A DNA stretch of 7,081 bases from Planctomycetaceae bacterium (GTDB lineage: Bacteria > Planctomycetota > Planctomycetia > Planctomycetales > Planctomycetaceae). Made by a program: the position numbers and the translations under genes. The stretch covers positions 445 to 7,525 of the forward strand of contig JALWSL010000196.1 in assembly GCA_027080405.1 (NCBI GenBank). The letters are read 5' to 3'. Positions 1 through 6,161 of this stretch are shown here, piece after piece. The notes below the pieces were generated by a model. It was given only the letters and a program-made list of their open reading frames with translations, did not search any database and was not told the origin of the DNA. Each line of letters opens with the position of its first letter. Position 1 is the stretch's first letter.

Positions 1-2499
1 CTGTTTGATCGCGGTTGTAAAACTTTTTACCGCTTCACCAAAGCGGGTCAACGAGGTCAGCATATTGCCGATTCTGCCATGCACCCTGGGCCAACGTGGA
101 TCGAGCTGAGCCAGTTTTCTGTAATCAGCCAGTGCATTTTCGTACTGTTGGAGTAGCTGATAGGCAAGCGCCCGCCCTTCATAAGCCATGGGGTAACTGG
201 GATCTCCCTTGATGGCCAGGGTGTATTGCTCGATTGCCAGCTGATAGTTGCGCGTACTCGCCGTTCGGTTGGCTTGCGAGGCAAGATAATGGACGGGTGA
301 ACGACGGTAGAGATTTTCCAGTGCAGTGCGGGCAGAGCGGCTTGTCGTTTCCGAACGGGAGTCGCGTAGCTGTACCAGGTACTTTTGAGATTCCGGTGTA
401 GAGAGATATCCCAGGGCGGCAATGAAATGGGCAAGTCGGGGGTCATCCTCTTTGCAGGAACGAATTTCCCGGATAAATATTTCAACCGCTTCCTCGCTCG
501 CCGTTTCCCGCAGATAGTTGGAGAGTGTCAAAACGACCTGCAGATCGTTCGTCTTCAGTGCCGCGGGGGCAAATTCCAAAAAACGGTGCTGATCGATTTT
601 CCGGATTGCCTGCAACACAGCGACGCGATCAGTCGTATTGTCCAAATCTGGATAAATTTCAATAAACGGGTCGAGAATTTTCTCATCGCCGATGCTTGCC
701 AGGGTATTGATAATGACCGACCGCTGCTTGTTGTCGCTTTTAAGTAATGCAAGTAGATCGGGGATCGCTTTTTGCACCTTGTGCAGCGCGATAATCTGGT
801 AAATTTGATTGTCGGGAGTCCCTTTTTTCAGACGCATCCAGGCGTAATTCTTGACGGCTTCCATACTGGAGCGGTCTGTCTGCCGAGACAAAATTTCAAG
901 CGAGGCTTTCTGCAGAGCTTCTTCCTCACTATGCAGTAACGTGATCAGCAATTTTTTCAATCCGGGATGACCGACCTCGTTCAACGCTTTCAGAGCATCC
1001 ACCTGCAGGGAAACAGGGCCTGTCTGAGCCTGTTGATACAGTTTCTCTGCCCAGCGTTTCCGTGGAAATCGGGCCAACACCCTGAAAATGCGTTGCTGAA
1101 ATTCGGAGTTCGGAATTGCCGAGGCTGCTACCTCTTCATGGGCTCCCAGCAGTTCCATGATCTTGTTCTGATGGGCAGGAAAACGGGAAGATCCCAAACT
1201 GGCCAAAGCAGCCAGCGAAACCGATTCCTTTTCAGACAGGGCGGCTTGAGCCAAAGCGTTGACTGCACGGGGATCGTTGAATTCACCCAGGCAGATCAAA
1301 GCCGCTTCCTGTAGTGATGGCTGTTCTTCCTGTCTGGTGATTGAAATAATCGTTGGCAGCATGCGGGATGGAATTCTCGGTGCACCGTGAATAAGGGCAG
1401 CCGGTCGGGTTAGCTGGTTTCCTTCTTCTATTTCGCGCGTCAATTCGGAGACAGGAATCGATTCATACACACTTTGAGAGATGGCGATAATCGCATCGTT
1501 GAGTGTTTTATGTACCTGAGAAGGGCTATTGCTGGACGAGTAGGTTGGCGCGGTTCCGCTGGGGATATTTGCCAGATGGATTTCCCGAATCATCGATGGC
1601 ACAAGGGGAAATTCGGAAGTCAGGTAGGAATTTTGCGACTTCTCCCGTCCCGCCTGAGAGGCCACCCGCTGCAGCCACTGCATTAAATGGGGTTCGACCT
1701 TGGGGGCCTTGTCTGAAAAACGGATGATCACACGTGTCATGTTTTGTGTCGCCAGGGTGACGAAATCGTCAATAATTGTCCCGAGATTGATCGTATTGAG
1801 CTTACCGGAGATGGTGCACAGAGAAATAATGCCCTGGGGACCGATCTGCTCCCGACGCCAACGAAGCCGTGCCCGATGTTGTAGCGAAACATCCAGCCGG
1901 AAAGGGAGTTTGCCCAACTTCCATTGCAGGGCTAAATCAGGGACATCGTTACCGGCAGGGAGACCATGAAAAACGACCCAGGTAGAAGCAACCTGACCGA
2001 CGGGAATCTTCATCGAATCGGCCGGTTTCCATTCCGAAATCGAGTAATGCCTCTCATCCAGTCTGAAATTGGCATACTTGGTTAATTCGGAATGTTCGCC
2101 GAGACGATACTGTTTGCCGTTAAAATCGAGTTGGATCGTTTTCGTCTGCAATTCAAGAGGACTTTTCGATCGGTTGATAATCACGAGACGCCCGACCAGA
2201 AAGCGATACTGTTTTTGACCGGAACGAAGTTGCGCGAAATAGGGAGAATCGAGTAAACAGGCGATGCCGTCATCAGCAAGCGAAAATTCGGTCGGAACAG
2301 GAATCTTCAACGTCATCAATTCCTGTGTGATCTCCTTTAATTCGGTTTCATATTTTGCGATCACTTTCGAATCTGCCGTCCCCGTCGCAGGAGGAAACAT
2401 GTCGTCAAGCTGTTGATCGGCGCGAACTGGAATCCCACCGGAACAGAGCCCCAGCAACAGAATCAGCGATAAAAACGAAAGCCTTGATCTTGTCATCAT
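1..2499 (-). CDS. Exported HEAT-repeat and TPR protein, C-terminus beyond the window
   Basis: One uninterrupted reading frame of 833 codons runs from the ATG at 2499 to base 1 with no stop, so the gene is cut by the window edge. The N-terminus has a basic start (MMTRSR), a hydrophobic core (about residues 7-20) and a likely signal peptidase site after VRA, about residue 27, so the product is probably exported. Residues about 28-370 match no family I recognise. Residues about 376-730 are helical repeats of HEAT type, for example the stretch around LGEFNDPRAVNALAQAAL near residue 405. From about residue 748 to the edge there are TPR units, with the typical pattern of NYQLAIEQYTLAIKGDP followed by YENALADYRKLAQLDP. 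Such repeats bind proteins; no catalytic motif is visible. A second ATG at 2496 and a GTG at 2502 are alternative starts. No Shine-Dalgarno sequence lies close upstream. The gene follows the NUDIX gene by 70 bases and may be co-transcribed with it. Partner and role are unknown. Confidence 0.88.
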   Translation of the reverse strand, partial: MMTRSRLSFLSLILLLGLCSGGIPVRADQQLDDMFPPATGTADSKVIAKYETELKEITQELMTLKIPVPTEFSLADDGIACLLDSPYFAQLRSGQKQYRFLVGRLVIINRSKSPLELQTKTIQLDFNGKQYRLGEHSELTKYANFRLDERHYSISEWKPADSMKIPVGQVASTWVVFHGLPAGNDVPDLALQWKLGKLPFRLDVSLQHRARLRWRREQIGPQGIISLCTISGKLNTINLGTIIDDFVTLATQNMTRVIIRFSDKAPKVEPHLMQWLQRVASQAGREKSQNSYLTSEFPLVPSMIREIHLANIPSGTAPTYSSSNSPSQVHKTLNDAIIAISQSVYESIPVSELTREIEEGNQLTRPAALIHGAPRIPSRMLPTIISITRQEEQPSLQEAALICLGEFNDPRAVNALAQAALSEKESVSLAALASLGSSRFPAHQNKIMELLGAHEEVAASAIPNSEFQQRIFRVLARFPRKRWAEKLYQQAQTGPVSLQVDALKALNEVGHPGLKKLLITLLHSEEEALQKASLEILSRQTDRSSMEAVKNYAWMRLKKGTPDNQIYQIIALHKVQKAIPDLLALLKSDNKQRSVIINTLASIGDEKILDPFIEIYPDLDNTTDRVAVLQAIRKIDQHRFLEFAPAALKTNDLQVVLTLSNYLRETASEEAVEIFIREIRSCKEDDPRLAHFIAALGYLSTPESQKYLVQLRDSRSETTSRSARTALENLYRRSPVHYLASQANRTASTRNYQLAIEQYTLAIKGDPSYPMAYEGRALAYQLLQQYENALADYRKLAQLDPRWPRVHGRIGNMLTSLTRFGEAVKSFTTAIKQ

Positions 2500-2563
2500 C
2501 ACATAACCATTCGTCAGGTAATTTCCCGGGGAGTCTCCTGCGAGGGCGCTGGTGGACTATGCT

Positions 2564-2588
2564 GACGGACTAAACCGACGGACTAAAC
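2564..2588. repeat. Tandem 13-base duplication at the NUDIX stop codon
   Basis: The 12-base word GACGGACTAAAC occurs at 2564-2575 and again at 2577-2588, one base apart, giving a period of 13. The copies are perfect. On the minus strand the duplication covers the last codons and the TAG stop of the NUDIX gene. With only one copy, the frame would read through TCA GCA and stop at a TAG a few bases further on, so the duplication changes only the final residue. Confidence 0.9.
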
Positions 2589-3094
2589 TGATCCAGCAAC
2601 CACAGCCCGGTTAAAACCCTTGCGTCTATCAATTGTCCCTTTTTTTTCCGATCTTCCAACCATGAAAAGGCCTGACCCCGCAAAATTGCGTGAATTTGTA
2701 TTGATTCGCTCTGGTCGCCTCCTCCGCTTCCGGTTTGATGGCACTGTTTCGCCAAAAACATGGTGACGGTTTCATCACACAGCCCGGCTGAAGTCGCGTA
2801 CTCCCCCAAATTCTCGAACAGCGTGGCTTCGTATCCTGTTTCTTCCCACAATTCTCTGCGAGCGGCTTCTTCCAGAGTCTCTTTTTCTTCCCCTGGAATA
2901 TCCCCCACCAAACCGGCTGGCATCTCGATGACGGGGCGATCGACCGGAGGACGGAACTGTTCAACGAAAATCAGTTCGTCATCTGTTGTGAGGGCGATAA
3001 TGCAGATCACCGCTCGCGCGTTGCAACGTCTCACGTATTCCCAGTGGCCGGTCTTGACCATTTCGAGATACCGACCACGATATAATGATTGCAT
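2570..3094 (-). CDS. NUDIX hydrolase, ADP-ribose pyrophosphatase-like
   Basis: This 174-residue protein belongs to the NUDIX superfamily, whose members cleave nucleoside diphosphates linked to another group; the ADP-ribose pyrophosphatase branch yields AMP and ribose 5-phosphate. The NUDIX box is visible: PAG at 59-61, E72, and RELWEETGY at 80-88, in which E81, E84 and E85 would bind the metal. The preceding segment FVEQFRPPVDRPVIEMPAG (43-61) and the later SAGLCDE (102-108) followed by a FLA strand (113-115) resemble the ADP-ribose pyrophosphatase group rather than MutT. The loop between the first glycine and E72 is longer than the strict consensus. Length fits the family. The ATG at 3094 has AGGAG at 3101-3105, six bases upstream, which supports this start. 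No signal peptide is present, so it should act in the cytoplasm. The stop codon lies in a 13-base tandem duplication. Exact substrate is not provable from sequence. Confidence 0.93.
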   Translation of the reverse strand: MQSLYRGRYLEMVKTGHWEYVRRCNARAVICIIALTTDDELIFVEQFRPPVDRPVIEMPAGLVGDIPGEEKETLEEAARRELWEETGYEATLFENLGEYATSAGLCDETVTMFLAKQCHQTGSGGGDQSESIQIHAILRGQAFSWLEDRKKKGQLIDARVLTGLWLLDQFSPSV

Positions 3095-3100
3095 CCTGTG

Positions 3101-3105
3101 CTCCT
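3101..3105 (-). promoter_or_regulatory. Ribosome binding site of the NUDIX gene
   Basis: AGGAG on the minus strand, six bases before the ATG at 3094. It fixes the start of the NUDIX gene at that ATG. Confidence 0.7.
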
Positions 3106-3185
3106 CAACCGTAAAGGAAATGGCTCCGCTTCATCAGTTTTCTCTCGATCACCACCCTGTTCCTGGTCGCGCCTTGAACGGTCGT

Positions 3186-3191
3186 ATTATA
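3186..3191 (-). promoter_or_regulatory. Possible -10 box ahead of the NUDIX gene
   Basis: A perfect TATAAT lies on the minus strand in the 133-base gap between the esterase stop and the NUDIX start, about 90 bases before the NUDIX ATG. At 17 bases upstream there is no good TTGACA-like -35 box (AACTGC). It could therefore be a weak promoter or a chance match. If real, the NUDIX and HEAT/TPR genes would have their own transcript. Confidence 0.3.
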
Positions 3192-3220
3192 AAACTCAAG
3201 TTGCCCGAGCAGTTTCCGCA

Positions 3221-3240
3221 GAATGAATCAGTTTTCATTC
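3221..3240. repeat. Inverted repeat over the esterase stop codon
   Basis: GAATGAA at 3221-3227 and TTCATTC at 3234-3240 are exact reverse complements separated by six bases; the loop starts with the esterase stop codon. The stem is only 7 pairs and AT-rich, and no T-run follows on the minus strand, so it does not qualify as an intrinsic terminator. Confidence 0.45.
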
Positions 3241-4448
3241 TGATCTGCATTCTGCCTGTTTTCATGCGGCCTGTCGGGATTGACAAGCAGAGCGGAAATG
3301 ACCTGGGCGTAGATCCGGTGACCGAAATCGTTCGGATGATTGACGCCGTTGCCGGTCAGATCCATGAATTTTTTGTGCATGAGCAAACCTTGCCAAATTG
3401 AGGTGAGATCAGCCAGCGCGATGCCCGGTTCACACAACTCGGCCAGCGCATCGCGGTACTCCGGGAAACGTTCATGATGCAAGGTCGTCCAGTCGGGATT
3501 TCCCAGCATTGATGCCACCAGGATAAATTCAGATTCAGGAAGTCGTTGACGCACCTGCTGAATCATCTGTTTTGTGTTTGCCTGATACTGTTTTGTCGAT
3601 CTTCCTGCGGAATCATTCATGCCGAATGCCAGTATCACCAGATCCGGTTTCGAGGCGACAACCTGATTGACCATTGTCAGCGCCCAGGGAGTACTTTTGC
3701 CGCTGACAGACAGATTGGTGAGTCTCACAGGCGATCGATACACTGCCTGCAGATGTCGTTGAAGCAATCCCGGATAGGCAGGCTGAAACGGTTTTCCCCC
3801 CGCCCAGCCGGAAGCATTACAGCCCGAGGAAATACTGTCTCCCAGTACGACAATGGAAAGCGGCTTTCCATTTTGCAACTTCCCGATGACTGCTGGCAAG
3901 GCTTTGGTATCAAAACGGGGAAGTGGAGTATTCCAGCTTGCCGGAGCATGCCTGTACGTGACACACGTTTGCAGGTGATGGTATTCGAGACGCCCGCCAA
4001 AAAAAATCTCGCCCTTTCCGTCCCGATGGGTCAGGCGGTGCTTCTGAGAGTTGGCAGGTCTTCTCATCTGGGCAGAAGTGCGAGAGACGATACGCGAACC
4101 GGCAGGCAGGATCAATTTCCGCGAACCGGGCTTCCAGAGATAATCCTTCCCTGGCTTATACGTCACTGTCCCTGATGAATTGCGAACCGTAACCACTTCC
4201 AAAGGAGGGAAAAGAAGGGAACCTTCCGCTTGTCCGGTTGCCGGATCTTTCAGAAACAGAATCGATTCCCCTTCTACAACCTCACCTTCCCAGAACGGTC
4301 GGAGCAGGTTCGGCTGATAACGCCACTTCTCTGAGGCATCATCCTGTGCCGAAGCAGGAACGCCGTGCGTCAAACCGAGCAGACCGGCAATCAGGAAGAC
4401 CGGCACGTTTCGCATGAACCAGTCCCGTTGGTCAAGGGAACCTCGCAT
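3228..4448 (-). CDS. Exported SGNH/GDSL-type hydrolase (esterase/lipase-like)
   Basis: This 406-residue protein has the blocks of the SGNH hydrolase superfamily, serine esterases that often remove acyl groups from carbohydrates or lipids. Block I is GDSIS at 203-207, with S205 as nucleophile. The oxyanion glycine is G250 in SVSGKS. Block III is GMND at 276-279, with N278. Block V is NHPNDFGH at 370-377, with H371 as catalytic base. The aspartate normally three residues before that histidine is replaced by G368, so the acid partner is unclear. Residues about 40-190 form an N-terminal extension, probably beta-rich, of unknown role. The ATG at 4448 is preceded by GGGGAG at 4457-4462, eight bases away, and is preferred. 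An internal ATG at 4415 (M12) would give a shorter, more classical signal peptide. Either way the hydrophobic stretch at about 16-29 and PASA at 31-34 predict export to the periplasm or surface. Natural substrate is unknown. Confidence 0.9.
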   Translation of the reverse strand: MRGSLDQRDWFMRNVPVFLIAGLLGLTHGVPASAQDDASEKWRYQPNLLRPFWEGEVVEGESILFLKDPATGQAEGSLLFPPLEVVTVRNSSGTVTYKPGKDYLWKPGSRKLILPAGSRIVSRTSAQMRRPANSQKHRLTHRDGKGEIFFGGRLEYHHLQTCVTYRHAPASWNTPLPRFDTKALPAVIGKLQNGKPLSIVVLGDSISSGCNASGWAGGKPFQPAYPGLLQRHLQAVYRSPVRLTNLSVSGKSTPWALTMVNQVVASKPDLVILAFGMNDSAGRSTKQYQANTKQMIQQVRQRLPESEFILVASMLGNPDWTTLHHERFPEYRDALAELCEPGIALADLTSIWQGLLMHKKFMDLTGNGVNHPNDFGHRIYAQVISALLVNPDRPHENRQNADQNEN

Positions 4449-4456
4449 TCAATCCA

Positions 4457-4462
4457 CTCCCC
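4457..4462 (-). promoter_or_regulatory. Ribosome binding site of the SGNH hydrolase gene
   Basis: GGGGAG on the minus strand, eight bases before the ATG at 4448. The internal ATG at 4415 has only a weak GGGA upstream, so this site favours the longer protein. Confidence 0.6.
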
Positions 4463-4468
4463 GCTCCA

Positions 4469-4513
4469 ATATGTTTCAATCTAACGTGACGAAATAACGT
4501 GACGAAAACATAT
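4469..4513. promoter_or_regulatory. Repeat cluster ahead of the SGNH hydrolase gene, possible operator
   Basis: Two perfect tandem copies of TAACGTGACGAAA occupy 4482-4494 and 4495-4507. They are framed by an exact 8-base inverted repeat, ATATGTTT at 4469-4476 and AAACATAT at 4506-4513. The cluster begins about 20 bases upstream of the hydrolase ATG, inside the 160-base gap behind the Gly/Tyr-rich protein gene. Tandem plus inverted words this close to a start resemble a binding site for a regulator, but no known operator was recognised. A recent slippage duplication is the simpler alternative. Confidence 0.5.
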
Positions 4514-4608
4514 CGAATTATGACGGCAAGACAGAATGAATGCCAGCGAAGACGCCTACGAAGTCCCTTCTGCTCGATCGGAAATCAACAGGAATGCCAG
4601 TAGGAGTA

Positions 4609-5769
4609 TCAGTAGGGATATCCGTAACCGTATCGGTGTGGGCCATAGCCGTAACGAGTGTGGCCATAACGGTAAAGTGAGGAATAGGGGCGATAACCGC
4701 CACGATAACCAAACCCCCCATAATAGCCGCCGTATCCGCCATAATATCCGCGGTAGTAACCGGGATAATAGCCCGGGTAATAATAGCCACGGTAGTAGCC
4801 GGGATAGTAACCAAACGGCATCGGAGGAGGACTGGTGCGCGGCACCGCTTCGTTAAGCCGAGGCTGATTGTAGACCCGTTTCGGTCTGTCCTGTTTCTGA
4901 ACGACAGTTGGACGTAACGTTCCCAATAACAGCTCCATCGTTGCTTCGTGCCGGTAAGCAGGATTGGCCAGGTACTCGGCCCGGCTGTAGGGAATCGAAT
5001 TGTAGATTTGCTCGTACTTGTCAACTTCAACCTTGTTTACTTTCGGATGAATCACGTTCGTGTTCGGATGAATCTCGGGCAAACGCTTCCTGTCCGATTC
5101 TTTTTTTCGCATCGGATCGATCATTTCCAGTTCGCCCGACTTTGGGGGGGTTGCTTTGTTCTTCGAGTGACCAGCTTCCTGTTTCTTTGAACGGCCAACT
5201 TCATGACGAACAGAACGGGCGGTCATTTTGCCGGTTTTGCGGTCCAGTTGGAACGTCGTCACACTCGGTTTTGGTTTCACAGCCGGGTGTGAACTGACTC
5301 CCGGAGTGATCAGGATCGACCACTGCTCGGTCCTGGAATCTGCCGGCGTCTGCTTTGGGGAGAGCTTCTTTTTCAGATTCTTTTTTGCAGAGCCTGATTT
5401 TTTTGCTCCCTTTTTCTTCAACGGAGATTGGGGAGTCTGCTGAGGCGCGATGACCGGCATTGGGGCGATTTCAGCCGGGTTTTCAGGATTTGCAGTTGGT
5501 TTCTTTTTGGAAACATCCTCTTTTTTTTCTGAAGGCGCGATCAGAACCGGCAAGCCCTTCTTCTTTTTCTCATCGGTAATGATCAGTGACGCTTTTCCCG
5601 CCTGCTTTGTCGTTTGTTTTGCCTCTTCTGTCGGAGCAGGCAGAAGCTGGAGTTCCTGGCTGTTTCCCCGAGTGGCAAACAGTAATAGAAAACCGATCGT
5701 CCCAAGACGGAACCAGAGTTTCCAATCGTCAAGCTTCAAACCTTTTGTCTGTTTTTTCTGATTCATCAT
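4609..5769 (-). CDS. Exported lysine-rich protein with Gly/Tyr-rich C-terminal tail
   Basis: I do not recognise a named family. The 386-residue product starts with a long basic region, then a hydrophobic stretch (about residues 21-33, core GTIGFLLLFA) and a likely signal peptidase site after GNS at about 37, so it should be exported. Residues about 45-145 are rich in Lys, Pro and Ala, with clusters such as KKKK and LKKKGAKK, and look disordered. Residues about 250-295 form a more ordered segment (IYNSIPYSRAEYLANPAYRH is its core). The last 68 residues (319-386) contain 27 tyrosines in units such as PGYYRGYY. The ATG at 5769 is preferred because GAGGGAG lies five bases upstream; an ATG at 5766 and a GTG at 5790 are alternatives. 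Lysine-rich plus Gly/Tyr composition suggests a structural, adhesive or polyanion-binding envelope protein, which is inference. It precedes the esterase gene by 160 bases on the same strand. Confidence 0.82.
   Translation of the reverse strand: MMNQKKQTKGLKLDDWKLWFRLGTIGFLLLFATRGNSQELQLLPAPTEEAKQTTKQAGKASLIITDEKKKKGLPVLIAPSEKKEDVSKKKPTANPENPAEIAPMPVIAPQQTPQSPLKKKGAKKSGSAKKNLKKKLSPKQTPADSRTEQWSILITPGVSSHPAVKPKPSVTTFQLDRKTGKMTARSVRHEVGRSKKQEAGHSKNKATPPKSGELEMIDPMRKKESDRKRLPEIHPNTNVIHPKVNKVEVDKYEQIYNSIPYSRAEYLANPAYRHEATMELLLGTLRPTVVQKQDRPKRVYNQPRLNEAVPRTSPPPMPFGYYPGYYRGYYYPGYYPGYYRGYYGGYGGYYGGFGYRGGYRPYSSLYRYGHTRYGYGPHRYGYGYPY
4741..4803. repeat. Degenerate coding repeats for PGYYRGYY units
   Basis: The 24-base unit encoding PGYYRGYY occurs at 4780-4803 and again at 4741-4764, matching at 21 of 24 positions; a half unit (PGYY) lies between them. 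The three differences are synonymous, so the peptide repeat is kept while the DNA drifts. This suggests selection on the protein sequence. Confidence 0.75.
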
Positions 5770-5774
5770 CCCCT

Positions 5775-5781
5775 CTCCCTC
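5775..5781 (-). promoter_or_regulatory. Purine-rich ribosome binding site deciding the start of the Gly/Tyr-rich protein
   Basis: GAGGGAG lies five bases before the ATG at 5769 and eight before the ATG at 5766. The upstream GTG at 5790 would place this site inside the coding sequence, so the ATG pair is the better start. Confidence 0.6.
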
Positions 5782-5924
5782 TGTTTCCACCTCTCAAGCT
5801 GTGTTGGCGAACAACTCTGTCTGTCATCCACGTGCTTTTCAGGCAGTTTTAAAAATGTTTGATGAATTCAGCCTAAAGTGCCAGGGGAACCAAAAGCAAT
5901 CTCCCATTTTTATGATTCTGAGAA

Positions 5925-5941
5925 ATGGAAGGCGCTTCCAT
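5925..5941. promoter_or_regulatory. 17-base palindrome, possible operator
   Basis: ATGGAAG at 5925-5931 and CTTCCAT at 5935-5941 are exact reverse complements around the centre GCG. Half-sites of this length around a GC-rich centre are typical of dimeric repressors such as the LacI family. A run of A follows on the plus strand, not T, so a plus-strand terminator is unlikely. No regulator gene is nearby. Confidence 0.4.
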
Positions 5942-5966
5942 AAAAAACATCCGTCCGAACCGGGCG

Positions 5967-6001
5967 TGTTGCTTTTGCGCATTTGATGCAAAAACGCAAC
6001 A
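5967..6001. repeat. Long bulged hairpin in the divergent gap
   Basis: TGTTGC at 5967-5972 pairs with GCAACA at 5996-6001. Inside it TTTT pairs with AAAA and GCAT pairs with ATGC around a three-base loop, with two-base bulges (GC on the left arm, AC on the right arm). That makes 14 pairs over 35 bases. No T-run follows on either strand, so it is not a standard terminator. It could be an RNA structure in the leader of the membrane protein gene or a protein-binding site. Confidence 0.45.
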
Positions 6002-6151
6002 TCAACCACTGTTTTCGAATTCAGAAAAGTTTGCCCATTTGGGGGATGCGTGAATCAGCTCACCGAACTGATCTTTTCCTTGCTGTATGATCATCCCGTG
6101 GTAGCCGTTAATAACAGCCGACAGAAGCAGGGACTCGTTAGCAAAAGTTTC

Positions 6152-6155
6152 AGGA
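6152..6155 (+). promoter_or_regulatory. Ribosome binding site of the membrane protein gene
   Basis: AGGA lies six bases before the ATG at 6162, inside an A-rich leader, and supports that start. Confidence 0.55.
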
Positions 6156-6161
6156 AAAATA

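Larger units (their letters stand above)
5770..6161. other. Divergent intergenic region
   Basis: This 392-base gap separates the minus-strand Gly/Tyr-rich protein gene from the plus-strand membrane protein gene and should contain both promoters. No convincing -35/-10 pair was found on either strand. It holds a purine-rich ribosome binding site at its left end, a 17-base palindrome at 5925-5941, a bulged hairpin at 5967-6001 and a ribosome binding site at 6152-6155. Open frames crossing it show no protein-like features. Confidence 0.6.

Noticed and set aside
385..747. 120-residue plus-strand frame opposite the HEAT/TPR gene
   Set aside because: Antisense shadow of a long continuous frame with clear repeat structure.
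2636..2647. A_AAA_AAG slippery sequence in the NUDIX gene, possible -1 frameshift
   Set aside because: The heptamer is in the right phase, but the -1 frame would only replace the last 22 residues by 18 unrelated ones, and I saw no stimulatory structure downstream.
2760..3401. 213-residue open frame on the plus strand opposite the NUDIX gene
   Set aside because: It is antisense to the clear NUDIX gene, runs into the 3' end of the esterase gene, has no domain signal, and its serine-rich composition is that of a shadow frame.
3546..4175. 209-residue open frame on the plus strand opposite the SGNH hydrolase
   Set aside because: Antisense to a gene with intact catalytic blocks; composition is mixed without motifs or a ribosome binding site.
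4518..5030. 170-residue minus-strand frame overlapping the Gly/Tyr-rich gene
   Set aside because: Its Thr/Ile/Ala-rich repeats are the Gly/Tyr codons read in a shifted frame; no start signal or independent domain.
5450..5761. Phe-rich plus-strand frame
   Set aside because: The phenylalanines are the complement of lysine codons of the minus-strand gene.
5871..5883. TGGCAC on the minus strand resembling a sigma-54 -24 box
   Set aside because: The GG and GC pairs are 8 bases apart rather than the required 10.
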